The position numbers and the translations under genes are program-made. Shown here one piece after another: positions 53,852-64,000 of a DNA stretch of 64,000 nt. Origin of the DNA: Megaleporinus macrocephalus (lineage: Eukaryota > Chordata > Actinopteri > Characiformes > Anostomidae); contig CM038720.1 of the NCBI GenBank assembly GCA_021613375.1, forward strand, positions 3,783,889 to 3,847,888, written 5' to 3'. Positions within the stretch are counted from its first letter, which is position 1. Each line of letters starts with the position of its first letter. The notes below the pieces were generated by a model. It was not told the DNA's origin. It saw only the letters and a list, made by a program, of their open reading frames with translations, and made no database searches.

Positions 53852-53964
53852 CATTAGCGGCAGCCATCAGAGCCTGGAGCTGCTCGGCCTCGGTGGGGGG
53901 GTTGGGCCATGGTCCCGTCCCGCCTACTGCACCTGCACCAGCCTCTTCAGGACGAGGTCCCGCT
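53852..53964 (-). CDS. pcdhg: Gamma-protocadherin constant exon 2
   Basis: 113 bp between acceptor ATCTTATGCAG (ending at 53965) and donor G|GTGAGT (53852/53851). It completes the Gly codon started in exon 1 and continues AGPRPEEAGAGAVGGTGPWP, then NPPTEAEQLQALMAAAN, ending one base into the Glu codon finished by exon 3. The TGPWPNPPTEAEQLQALM segment corresponds to TGTWPNNQFDTEMLQAM of mammalian gamma constant tails, with the same position of the conserved Trp-Pro-Asn. The first half is rich in Gly and Ala. It forms the middle of the shared cytoplasmic domain. The assignment rests on matching phases and motif order. The plus-strand open frames overlapping it (53748-54081) are shadows. Confidence 0.93.
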
Positions 53965-53999
53965 CTGCATAAGATACAGTTGCAGTTAGTGTCTCACTC

Positions 54000-54050
54000 T
54001 CACACACACACATTCACTCTCTCACACACACAAACACACACACACACATG
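54000..54050. repeat. CA microsatellite
   Basis: Interrupted acacac run with cattcactctct inside, just upstream (in gene sense) of constant exon 2. Confidence 0.9.
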
Positions 54051-55073
54051 TGTACGCCTGTCGCCAAATCTGTCAGCATAAACACACCAGGCTCATGAGC
54101 TGAGACAGCCATTTTGTGTGAGAATCAGCAGCAGCACACAACAGAAAATGGAGGCTGTAGTGGAACTGAGCAGAGGTGATCGGAATATAATCAGACAGGC
54201 AAACAGGTCAGCACACACACACACAGAAACACACATATTGATTTTCTGTTCTGGCTGATAGTTTATGGTCTCAGATCTCTGGACTCGGGCTAGACTGGCT
54301 TGTATGGCCAGCGTACAGACAGTATACCTGAACGTGAGTCTTATGATGGGTTATTTATCTGTTACGCAACCTTTAGTCATTAGTTATAGGAGTTAATTTT
54401 GGCCATCAGTTCTTACTGGTTGAAAGCTTTATTTTCCAGCGGGTGGGTATCAACTATGACTCAAATGTTTGGAGTCATATGTCATAATAATTATTATTAT
54501 TCAGCAATAACTCATAGTTATCAAGTGTAGAATAAAATGCTTTAAACTGACACCAACATTTAAACCAATACTCATAGGTTACAGTATTTTGGTAGCAACA
54601 TTGAGTTAGAACACGGTAAAAGCAATATGGAAATGTTATTACATTATAAGTTATTATTTCATGTTTACATAGGTTAGTTTTGGGGTTTCAGATAGCAGGT
54701 TCATCAATTATAATTAAATCAATTACAGCTCAGTTTATCATCCAAATCCATAGCATCCTACAAATTAGATATTTGTTTAATTGTGGGATCATTACATATA
54801 CATATCTTCAAAATAAATAGTTCTTATATTAATAAAATCAGTGGTATCATTGTGAGTGGTTGTGTAAGTAATTAATCAGGGTATAATTTTAATTTCTAAC
54901 AGTTTCAGTACATCATGTATACAATTCTTATGCTTAAGTAAACCTACTTTTGTAGGTCATCAGTGGTTTATTATTCTAGGATGTCCCCATCATTTTCAGT
55001 AAGAATCATAATTGACAAACGAAGTCAATAAAAAAATGTAACCAGCATAACATTAGAACAAAATAAACATTAA

Positions 55074-55354
55074 AAGTCATATGCAAAGTTTTGGGCACTC
55101 GGGGTCAAATGACAAGCTTTGTTGATTTTCTGAATAAAAAAAAAAGTTTAAACATTCTCAACACAATTACTGATTATTTGATTAATTTAACATATTGAAA
55201 AAACTGTAAATGTTAGGTCAGAAAAGAAAACAAAATGTCATTTTAATGCCATATTTAAGTCTGTTCTTTGTAAAGGTGTTAGCTTACCTTCACCTAGACA
55301 TTCAGCAAAACATGCCATTTCTCCAGGGTGTTCAAACTTTTGCATATGACTGTA
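55074..55354. mobile_element. Tc1/mariner-like MITE
   Basis: Left end agtcatatgcaaagttttgg-gcactc and right end gggtgttcaaacttttgcat-atgact are imperfect inverted repeats with TA-rich flanks. The 280-bp interior is non-coding. Confidence 0.72.
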
Positions 55355-55959
55355 TATATTCTCTGGTACCAGTAAAATACTAAATGTCATGTTCAAATTT
55401 CAGTTTGGTAAATATTCAAGTTCAAGCTACTGCGTTTTAGCCGTTAAGCCATGGACTCTCGACTTGATGCAACCAAAGATCAGGCCAGCTGACAGAGAGA
55501 GGCTGCACTGACAACTGGTTGCCAATAAACAGCAACAGTCACTTTGGTTTAATCCACTAACATCAGTTCATGTTTTAAAAGAGATGTTTACTTTGGATTT
55601 CTATTGGCTACTGCTATAACAAGTTAGTTGAGTTACTATTGACACAAGCTAGGTTTGCTTCATGATAAGACTTTTTCTCATATAATAACATCTCACTTTG
55701 TGTGTATGAAAATGTTTGATGTTTATGAAAACATCATGGCTGTGAATCATACTTACTCTCAGCTCCTGCCTGCAAATAACAGCCATGATTCTATTTATGA
55801 TAACATACTATCTCTCATGTTCTACTGCTTGTGCAATGCTTTGGGCAAACAACTATCATTTGATAGTTACTATCACAACCGATTGAGTGAAAACCCTTTG
55901 ATTATTATCATGTTTTATACAATGTATTGCCAGCAAAGAGGCCTGTTAGTATAAACCTG

Positions 55960-56520
55960 ATCATATGTCTTTACTCACACAAACATATCAACACAGAAAA
56001 CTTAAATCAAGAACAGGACAACAGAAACATTCTCTACTCTATGAAGACAGACTATCACAATCAGTCCTACAAAAGCCGATGCAAACCCATTTCAAAGAGA
56101 CAAATAAATGGCACTTTACTAGGCAAGGCTACACACAGCACACCAGTGGCCTACAGCGCAAGATGCAACACACAGTCTTCAGCCATATACACAGGTCCAA
56201 AAGCCTTAGGTCTGAGATGAGGAAGCCGTTTACACCTTCGGTGGACATCGACCCACATTGAGAGGACGATTGGACAGTGTGTAGTGGAGCTGGAAGACAC
56301 ATTGAGTAGCTCTAGAGGACCTTGACAGAAAGAAAAGTTTCCACTACAGGGCTCCTCACATGAAGCCAAGCTGCAAAACACACTACTCTCCTCCTCTTAC
56401 TCCACTCTACCTGGACTTCTCGTAGGGAGTCCATCTCTGCTGCAGGGTGTGGAACCTGTGCTGGCTGGAACACAGGGATAGGAGCATGGGGCTGTCACTC
56501 ACTCACCCACAGGCCAATCA
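55960..56520. other. GC-balanced island inside the constant-region intron
   Basis: Unique sequence of higher GC than its surroundings, with short open frames on both strands and no splice-site/frame combination that I trust. It could be a regulatory element or an old insertion. Confidence 0.3.
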
Positions 56521-57270
56521 GGACGAGATTGACATCTGTGTCCTCTATATACTAAAGGACTTTGTTTGGCAAAAAGTCTAATTTATGCAGTTTCCAATCT
56601 ACTCCAGAAGCAGTCGGTTGGCCAAGATGTGTTGCTTTGGAGCTACCAGGCCAACAAACACTAGAAGTTAATAGTCACCCAAACTTTTTCTTACAACTCT
56701 ATCTCCAAAACTGCCCCCAGATACACTATGATGTTCTGTTTATTGGCATTGCTCACAGTAAGTCATACCGTGTCATAAAGTACGAAGCACGAAGCATAAA
56801 AATCTGTCAATTTTGTGTGACTATTGATTTCTAGTGTTTGTTAGAAATAGTACTTGTAGCTTTAGCACTAAACCAAAGATGTGACATTTGGACACTCTTG
56901 GCAGATCAACATCAACTATATTGGATGGAAAAATGTTTAAATTTGATTTTCTGTCAAACCGTTCTGGCTCAATCTTCTCATTGAATTCTCATTGGCCATG
57001 TATCATGTTTGATTTTTTGTTTGTTTTTGAGTGCCTTTAACCACTGAACTGCAAATAACCTACTAACTAATATCTACTCCCCCCAAAAAAGTTTGAACCC
57101 CCCTCTGAAATTCCACTAGATGTCTAGTGAAAAACAAACTATAATGGATCTGTGTTTTCTGATCACCCTTCAAACACTTAGATTACATAAAATAATTAAC
57201 TCAGAAACTCAATCCCATTGATAATCTCTAAACGGTTATCTTACATGTTAACATAAGCTAAACGACTTAC

Positions 57271-57329
57271 CCGCTTGGTCCGGGTCTCTGGTTCGGGGGT
57301 AAACGCCAGTCATTGTTAGGTGGCTTTTG
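57271..57329 (-). CDS. pcdhg: Gamma-protocadherin constant exon 1
   Basis: 59 bp, the same length I know for the mammalian first gamma constant exon. The acceptor CTTTCCACAG ends at 57330 and the donor GG|GTAAGT begins at 57270. It reads QKPPNNDWRLPPNQRPGPS plus the first two bases of a Gly codon, equivalent to the [20 protein letters not shown] block of mammalian gamma tails, including the conserved Asn-x-Asp-Trp-Arg. Every variable exon of the gamma cluster splices to this acceptor, here in phase 0 from the Leu-Lys end of the exon at 59778. Nothing is broken. Confidence 0.95.
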
Positions 57330-58439
57330 CTGTGGAAAGAAGAGAAAGATTGTGGTCAGAATATGCTTTAAGGTTCATAAATTCTGGCGCCCAGTCCCAG
57401 AGTGAGGACTCTTCTGTTGCCAGAGACTCTAGACCATGAAGTGGCATTAGTGAGGTCATTATGTAGTAAACTGCTGATCTGAAGCTTGTTTCCAGAAGAG
57501 GTAAAGAAAAAAAAGCAGGGGATGGACTGAGAAGGCTCCTGAGGAATGCAGCAAGACTCAGAGTGTGATATAGAAGCAGATATGTGGTAGGCAGGGGAAT
57601 TGAGTGTGTGAATAATTGAAAGAGCCATTATGTCGCTGCTACACATGGATGCGCCTTCACAACAGGAATGCACACTAGTTCACTTGGAACAACATGAGAG
57701 TTAGTTAGTTCCACACATAATGAACACAAGAGTAGCTTCAGGCGAAGCCGCAGACTGGAGTTTCTTTTGAAAGCAAATGTTCTAGATGCCAAACAAGGTT
57801 TTATTGACGTTAGCATTCCTAAAAAACTATCAAGAATAGTTTCTTTAGGTTTGGACTCCAACGTGGAGAACTATTGTTGGAAATGAGATGTGTTAATATG
57901 ACAACCTTTAAAGAACCGCCACATAATGTTCTATGAAGAAGCCTTGAGGCAGAGAATCTTTACATAATATGAGGGTTGTTTTTTTTAATCTGCTGAAAGT
58001 AACACTTTACTTGAACCCTGTTTCATAATGTTGACATAACCTTTCCTTATAATATTTCATATGGTGGAATGAATTGATGGAAGTGCCATGATGAGTTGTC
58101 ATCATATGATTATGTTTATTAAACAGTGTTGTGTTACCATTACATATCATTTTCATAACATGTGTCATATTGATGGATGCCAAAAATGTCTTTATAATCA
58201 TAAATGGTTTGAAAATGGTATTTTAGGAAATCTTTCTAAGAAAGTACAAAAATTGCATCTTCTAGATTCAAATACGTGTGTCATATTTGATTTATTTAAT
58301 TCATAGAAAGTGAGCATACTGAATATGTAACAAATTCAGTGCAAGGAAAAAGTCTGATATTCACAAATTCACCAACACTGTCGTGTACACACTGGGTTTC
58401 TGATCTAGCATTGTGAACTCTTAATCTTTTTTTAATATT

Positions 58440-58740
58440 AATCAGCTCATAAGTCGTGGCACACATCTGCTGCTTCCCCTGATGCCTGCCATACTGTGCT
58501 GGACTGAGCCTCGGTCAACGAGGAGCACGTGTGGCTCTGATGGCCTACTGTACTCATCCTCTAAACCCCAGACGGGATTACAGTTGCCGGACCAGCCCTC
58601 CAACTGCTGGCAGCCCTCGCACCCACACATGCAGTTAAGCCGGCCCAGCCTGAACTCGACCTACTGCCCAAGTCTGCCAACGGAGCCTCTAAAAGCATGC
58701 TTCCTCAAAGCCAGCAACAGCTAGGCATCCAGGCATGAAA
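58440..58740. other. GC-rich island inside the variable-to-constant intron
   Basis: Clearly richer in C than its surroundings, with open frames on both strands (58442-58630 minus, 58482-58724 plus). One plus-strand frame near 58570-58720 reads TVAGPALQLLAALAPTHAV after several stops, which could be a retroelement relic. Not assigned. Confidence 0.3.
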
Positions 58741-59079
58741 ATCAAGCATAGATGATGCATTCTTTACTTGCTTGGTCATCATATCTGGTTATGATGTAAA
58801 CACAGAGCACCCAGTATGAATCAAAGATTGCTTGGTTTGGTTTGGAGTAATATGACACATTTTTTTCCCTTTGCAAATAAGCCCTCCCAACTTGGTATCA
58901 TGAAGAAGGAGCATTGGTGGGCTCCTCACAGACAAAACAGCCACACCTCCTGAAAGGCAATGTTCTCAAACACAGCAGTCTCATGTGAAGCTTCATATTT
59001 TCGATTATTTACAGTTCCTGCCACCATTACACCAGTTCGGTTTCCACTATGTTAATATCACACTTTTACCAGTACAGTG

Positions 59080-59452
59080 CTCAAAAACTTAGACATTTTG
59101 GATGAAGGTTCTTTACTAAAGCCAATGGTTCTACATAGAATTATGAACTCTCAAAGAACCATAAGCATGCTTATACATGAATTGGTTCCTTAGATTCAAA
59201 GTATTTTATATAGAACCTGTATGAAAATGGCTTTATATAGTACCAGAAAGGGTTCTTCTATTATTGTAGCAAAAGCAGAACCCTTTGGTGCTATATAAAA
59301 CCATATACAACATATTTACCATTAATCAAAGAACAATTTCACCAAGCAAAGAACCATTTATGCATGAAATGGTTCTTTCAGTGTTCATGGTTATGTATAG
59401 AACTGATGTCTATACTGAAGAATCCTTGGAGAACCATATTTTTTAAGAGTGT
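59080..59452. mobile_element. MITE of the 'agaaccat...ttaagagtgta' type
   Basis: Right end gaaccatattttttaagagtg and a decayed left end (cagtgctcaaaaacttagac). The interior is repeatedly ggttct/agaacc. This arrangement is a frequent non-coding interspersed element in teleosts; the superfamily is uncertain. Confidence 0.6.
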
Positions 59453-59777
59453 AGGCCTTAAGTCTACATCACACATACAAAATCCCTTCATACCAACTGA
59501 CATTATATAATGTATTTATAGTATTTAAAGTTATTCGTTAACTTCTATGTTTGATGACCAATTTTTTCCCAGGTTGAATCATGATATTTTTTGGGGTGAA
59601 ATTTGGTTTCAATTTAAAAGCTATATCACATTTATTATGATTTTTAATTGTTACAATGTTCTTTGTCATTTGACTCCCCTAAGAAAGAGAGTCGTCTTTT
59701 ATAAGACGGTTATGTGTGATTAACCATCAACAAGTGTTACTAATGTTTTTAGACAAGCGCACATACAGAACCCTCAC

Positions 59778-62216
59778 CTTCAGGAATGAGTTACTGAACA
59801 GTCTTCTGGATAGGCTTGTGCTCAAGGCACCGTTGGGTGTCTTAACAAACACAAAGTCGCTCCTGCTGGAGATGGTGGAGAAGCATGGTGCATATGCACG
59901 CTTATGAGTGTCCTGAGAGCCACCCACCACCTCCAGGTATCTAATAGGACCATCAGTGTTCAGCTGCAGGTGTAAATCCTTGTGCTGGCGCTGATGCAGT
60001 GCGTGCTTAAAGCCCAATCTGTGCATCAAGCAGGCCAAGTGACCACGGTGCCCAAGCCAACGCAATGCTACCACTGATATAGTCAGGAGAGAGACGGCTA
60101 TGATGCAGGATAAGGAGACTATGAGGTAAAGCGATAAATCTGATGAGCTGTTAGCCCGTCTGGAAGGTGAACTCCTTCGTTCAGAAGAAGCATCTGTTGC
60201 TTTCTCAGCCAGGGTGACATTAACAGCCACAGTGGTGGAGAAAGCAGGCTTGCCATTGTCTTGCACAAGTACTATAAGGCTTAGCACACCCTTACGTTCA
60301 TCTTGTACTAACTTTCTGGCTGTCCGCAGCTCTCCAGTATGGAGGCCAATGTGGAACAGTTCTGCGTCTGGCCCGGCCAAACTGTAGAACAGCCAGGCAT
60401 TGTAACCACTGTCCTCATCCATACATGTTATTCGATTGACCACATGCCCAGGGCCTGCATTGCTTGGCACCAGAAACTGTAAAGTGCCATCAGTGGGAAG
60501 TACAGGGTATAGCAGTTTGGGAGAGTGATCATTTTGATCTATGATAAACACGTGTACTGTTACATTGGAGCTACGAGCTGGTGACCCCTGGTCACGGACC
60601 TGCACCACAATCTGGAAGGCATTCATCTGCTCATAATCGAGTGCTCGCATGGTGTAGATGTTGCCTTTTTCTGGGTTTATGTAGACAAACGAGGACACAG
60701 GGTACCCGCGGACATCGCTGTCCACTATGGAGAAAGACAAAGTGGAGTTCTCGCCCACGTCTGGGTCAAACGCAACTACGGACACAAGAGGAGCATTTGG
60801 AGCATTGTTCTCGGCTATGTCCACTGAGTAGGAGGACTGTGAAAAGACTGGCGCGTTGTCATTAACATCTGAAAGGCGAACCACAAAGGATTCCTGCGAC
60901 GAACGGGGTGGGGAGCCGGAGTCTGTGGCCGTCACAGTGATGGTGTATTCAGCCACATTCTCCCTGTCCAGCGGGCCATCGGTCATTAGGGTATAGTGGC
61001 CCTCATATGAGTAACTGATCTTAAAAGGCAGCTCAATTGGGATCTGCACAGTCACCTCCCCATTTTTCCCCACATCCTCATCTCTGATGCTGAGGATGGC
61101 GATCACAGTGCCTGGGTTTACATCTTCACTCAGCTTGTGCAACAGAGAATTAATGCTAATTATTGGAGTATTGTCATTAACATCGATAATTTCTACCTTG
61201 ATGTTACAGGAACCCTCCATCGCAGGGGTTCCTCTATCTCTGGCCTGAACTGTGATATCGTACACGTGTGCCTGCTCATGATCTACTACGCCTTTGACAG
61301 TGATCTCCCCTGTGTTGGAATCTACACTGAAAAGCTTCAGAACTTTGATAGGAGTAAATTTATCAAAGGAGTAGAAGATTTCTCCATTCAGACCGTGATC
61401 GGCATCAGAAGCATTGAGTGCTGTGACCAGTGTTCCAACTGGAGAGTTTTCCAGAAGAGTCACTCTTTTTACTGGCTTATCAAACTCCGGAGCGTTGTCA
61501 TTGACATCAAGAACGTTCATAAAAATAAGAGTAGTACCAGATCTTTCCGGTTTACCACCATCGACCGCAGTCAGGATTAACCGGAATGAGCTCTGTTTTT
61601 CTCGATCCAGAGGTTTGTTTAAGACCAAGACTGGAAGCTTAGTACCGTCGCTTTTCGTGTCTATCTTTAAAATAAAGCAGTCATTTAAACTGAGGATATA
61701 AGAACGAAGCGAATGGACACCCACGTCCGGGTCATGCGCGCTTTCTAAACGGAACGTTGTTCCGGGGGCAGCAGCCTCGGAAACTTCTAGAGAGGTAGTG
61801 TTAGTCTGGAAAATGGGCGCGTTGTCGTTCACGTCCACAACTTCCACCGTGACACGATGCATTTCTAGAGGATTCTGGAGTAAAACTTGACTCCGAATGT
61901 GACACGAGAAACTCGACCCGCATATGCTTTCCCTGTCGATCGCCTGCGTGATGACTAAAGCTCCACTTGTGGAATCCACGTCAAAATATTTAACATTAGT
62001 TTCCGAAACAACGCGCAGCTGCCTGTGAACTACGCTCCGAACGTCCATACCCAAATCCTTAGATATGTGGCCAACGACAGTCCCGGATTTGGATTCTTCA
62101 GCTACAGAGTACAGAAGTTCTGAAGCTTGGGTTTCTAAGCACAAGCATTGCAGAGCAATCCAGATCAAAGCCGGGGCAGATGTCCTTTTGTGCATCACTC
62201 TGGAGTCCATTGCCAA
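59778..62216 (-). CDS. pcdhg: Clustered gamma-protocadherin, last variable exon (C-type-like)
   Basis: Single large exon, 813 codons, encoding the whole extracellular part, membrane segment and variable cytoplasmic part of a homophilic neuronal adhesion receptor. Start ATG at 62216 is followed by a signal peptide (core ALIWIALQCLCLETQAS, about 15-32). Six cadherin repeats follow, with linker motifs DVNDNAP 128-134, DVNDNAP 237-243, DVNDNTP 345-351, DVNDNAP 450-456 and a divergent DQNDHSP 560-566. The C-X5-C loop typical of clustered protocadherin EC1 is C99/C105. Transmembrane helix about 695-718 (LYLIVSLSCIIAVSLLTISV). The tail contains YLEVVG and CFSTISSRSDFVF, similar to C-type variable exons. 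The exon ends Leu-Lys at AAG|GTGAGG; sixteen further open codons are intronic. Joined product 947 residues. The position next to the constant exons suggests C5-type (zebrafish-like pcdh1gc5/pcdh2gc5), but I cannot place it precisely. Confidence 0.95.
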
Positions 62217-62513
62217 CGAGACCGTTCACCGCAAAAAATCCACAAGATGTTTAGATGACATAATCCTACGCATGAGATCCATATACGCTTCTACACTAGT
62301 TCCTAAATTAAAAAGCAAAATATTGCTAAGCTAACGCGCTACACTCACTCTGAGATTCTCTTTGTCCGAGTGATACTCACTTTGGTCAGTGCAGTGTAGT
62401 GTAATTTTCCATATACATTTTTATATTCATACATTTTCTATATACAGATCAAGCTGCATAGGATGTATTAAGTGCAAAGTTCATTTTCTGCTTTGCGTGC
62501 AAAGAGAATGGTT
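62217..62513. other. Intergenic/5' UTR stretch between protocadherin exon and LTR
   Basis: About 300 bp that must hold the 5' UTR and at least part of the promoter of the variable exon. It includes an acgcgct motif at 62332 and a ctttgcgtgcaaag palindrome at 62491. Confidence 0.5.
62418..62425 (-). promoter_or_regulatory. Candidate TATA-like element of the protocadherin promoter
   Basis: TATAAAAA on the minus strand, about 200 bp upstream of the ATG. I do not see a convincing clustered-protocadherin conserved sequence element (CGCT box) in 62217-62510. Position-based inference. Confidence 0.3.
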
Positions 62514-62644
62514 TGCAGAAAGTTAGGTGTCAGAGGTTAATGTATGGTAGGTCTGGGAAACATCTGGCTTGTATTAACAAACCTTACTTCTGCACCAAAT
62601 ATGGTAAGGCATTTGCACCATATGTCTGGGGGTCCCGAATAATG

Positions 62645-62652
62645 TATATAAG
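62645..62652 (+). promoter_or_regulatory. TATA box of the putative LTR
   Basis: tatataag, 125 bp before the AATAAA, in the spacing usual for a U3-R boundary. Confidence 0.5.
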
Positions 62653-62769
62653 CCCGACACTCAACACACACACTTTAGAGCGTCTTCAGATTAGGGGAAG
62701 AGAAGGCCTCTCTCTGGCATCAGAAGATTGGACGTCGGATGTCAGATAAGATGCTATACTTTTTTGTAT

Positions 62770-62775
62770 AATAAA
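62770..62775 (+). terminator. Polyadenylation signal of the putative LTR
   Basis: aataaa followed by T-rich sequence, consistent with the end of an R region. Confidence 0.45.
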
Positions 62776-62858
62776 TTCATTTACAACTAAGTTGGTATCT
62801 GCAGAGTTTTTCTTTAAGCTATCAACAGCGCGTCGTCACAGAAGAAGAATAAACATCA

Positions 62859-64000
62859 TTTTTTGGCGTCACGAAGACACGGACGTGTTGTGGCCTCGGT
62901 CCGCGGAAGCCTTCAGCGTTTCACGCCGAGCCGGCAGATCTGGTGAGCATCCTCTCTCCTTGTGTGCTGGTTGCGTGTATGCGTAGGCTAATCTGGGCCA
63001 CACCGTATCAGACCTGTTGCAGGGGTGGATAATGCGAGTGTTGTTGATGCTTTAAAGTTTTTCTCTGCTCTAAATTTTATTGTGATCACAATAAAAAGGG
63101 GGAATGAATAAGGAATTAAGGAAATGTTGAAGTATTGGAACTGCAGTATTAAAGCTTAATTAGTAACGCTGTAAGTGATGTTTAATGTTGTCGTGCAAGA
63201 GTGGAGTAGAACAGGCCTTTATCTCTATTCCGCCGGTAAGTCAGGGACTTATTCTCACTAGCGTGAACGTAGCTTTGGGGAAAGTGTTAAGGTTACAATG
63301 AAAAAGAGTTGAGAAATAAAGAGTAGAAGTTAAAGAGAAGTTGTTAAAGAAGTTAGAAAAAAGTGAAGAAAAATGACGTCATAGAAATAGGAATGGTGAA
63401 GGAATAAATAAAGAATAAGATTGAGAATGAAGAGAAATACGTGACTGCGCAGCATAACGAGAAATAGGATATAAAGTGAAAAAGAGAATTAAAAGTGAAG
63501 AGAATATAGAGTAATACAGGAAAAAAAGGAAATAAAAGAGAAAAGTGTTATGGTGACAAAGAGAAATGGACAAAGAAGCATGCTAAGTGGAGTTTATAGT
63601 GGGATTAATGTTAATTGGTTTTTGAAGGATGTAAAATTTTGGTGGATCTGTCCTTCTGCAGCTGCTCTGTCGTTCTGAAAAAGGGGGGTGCCTTTCCTCT
63701 GTGGGTGAGGGTCTTTCTCCCTCCCCTTGTGTTTTTATGTTTTTGTGGGCTCTGAGGGACTCCTCCTCTCTCTTTCTCTCTCTCTCCCTCTCTCTCTCCC
63801 CCTCCCTATTTTTCTTAGCTCTTTCTGTGTGCCGGCAGTGTGTGTGTCTGTGTGTGTTTGTCTGTCTTGATTGATGTTTTTTTTTTGGTCTCTTTGTGAG
63901 GAAAAAAAAAGAGGGAATAGGCGATTTAGTATCTTATAAGTTTGTTACTGTTTAAGTAAATAAATAGTAATGAATACAATATATAATAACACATAATATA
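62859..64000 (+). mobile_element. Leader / internal start of the putative LTR element, cut by the window edge
   Basis: Begins with ttttttggcgtcacgaagac and has a donor-like gatctggtgagcatc at 62938-62952, as retroviral leaders often do. 63290-63560 is A/G-rich, while 63700-63900 is pyrimidine-rich with ctctctctccctctctc and then gtgtgtgtc. No long open frame. It may be a degraded copy or simply a long untranslated leader. Confidence 0.4.
63700..63890. repeat. CT-rich and GT-rich low-complexity tract
   Basis: Runs of ctctct/ccctcc followed by tgtgtgtctgtgtgtgtttg and a T run. Confidence 0.85.

Larger units (their letters stand above)
53965..57270 (-). other. Intron between constant exons 1 and 2 (3306 bp)
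   Basis: Donor GTAAGT at 57270-57265, acceptor at 53965. It contains a CA run (54000-54050), a MITE at 55074-55354 and a GC-balanced island at 55960-56520. Overlapping plus-strand frames at 55927-56261 lack support. Confidence 0.85.
57330..59777 (-). other. Intron between the last variable exon and constant exon 1 (2448 bp)
   Basis: Donor GTGAGG at 59777-59772, acceptor at 57330. It holds a GC-balanced island (58440-58740) and a MITE (59080-59452). 57990-58330 is AT-rich with repeat-like aacactttacttgaaccctg. No other variable exon lies in it, so the exon at 59778 is the one nearest the constant region. Confidence 0.85.
62514..62858 (+). mobile_element. Probable retroviral-type LTR (endogenous element), 5' copy
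   Basis: About 345 bp with the order expected of an LTR: candidate TG start at 62514, TATATAAG promoter at 62645-62652, AATAAA at 62770-62775, a short U5-like segment and a terminal ca at 62858. The following tttttttggcgtcacgaaga could contain a primer-binding site, but its tRNA is not recognised. The second LTR would lie beyond the right edge. No gag or pol frame is visible in the 1.1 kb that follows. It lies in divergent orientation to the protocadherin. The start position is uncertain by tens of bases. Confidence 0.55.

Noticed and set aside
55927..56261. Two overlapping plus-strand frames of about 97 codons
   Set aside because: They overlap in different frames, lie antisense in the protocadherin intron, and show no recognisable protein.
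59727..59777. Last 16 codons of the long protocadherin open frame
   Set aside because: They lie beyond the splice donor AAG|GTGAGG and read through intron.
60581..61701. Plus-strand frames opposite the protocadherin exon
   Set aside because: Shadow frames of a well-supported coding exon on the minus strand.

Overview
The window is vertebrate, almost certainly ray-finned fish, nuclear DNA. The evidence is one large clustered-protocadherin variable exon with the three gamma-type constant exons downstream, embedded in teleost-style repeats: Tc1-like elements, an L2-type LINE with a TTTACA-type 3' tail, several MITE families, and many micro- and minisatellites. No bacterial or plasmid features are present.

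Layout on the + strand. 1-13740: a 20-bp minisatellite of roughly 690 units with higher-order structure, including a near-identical 5380-bp tandem duplication; it enters from the left edge. 13741-46640: about 33 kb with no gene I can support. It holds DNA-transposon remnants, foldback elements flanked by TA arrays, an L2 fragment, CA/ACAT/CT/GA microsatellites, a 1.4-kb purine tract and a run of minisatellites with 37-, 34-, 61- and 39-bp units. Small unique, GC-balanced islands lie between them and are candidate regulatory DNA.

46645-62216, minus strand: the 3' end of a gamma-protocadherin cluster. A single 2439-bp variable exon (813 codons: signal peptide, six cadherin domains, transmembrane helix, cytoplasmic tail) is read from 62216 down to a splice donor at 59778. 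It is followed by constant exons of 59, 113 and 230+3 bp at 57271-57329, 53852-53964 and 49076-49308. All phases fit and the joined product is 947 residues. Candidate 3' UTR runs to an AATAAA at 46661-46666. In the cell such variable exons are alternatively joined to one shared set of constant exons, so every gamma isoform of this cluster would end with the tail encoded here. Other variable exons, if present, lie beyond the right edge.

62514-64000, plus strand: a probable LTR (TATATAAG, AATAAA, terminal CA) with its downstream leader. It begins about 300 bp upstream of the protocadherin start codon in divergent orientation and runs off the window.

I found no rRNA, intact tRNA, CRISPR or other protein-coding gene. 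The most unusual items are the higher-order minisatellite, the TA-flanked foldback family and the LTR abutting the protocadherin promoter.
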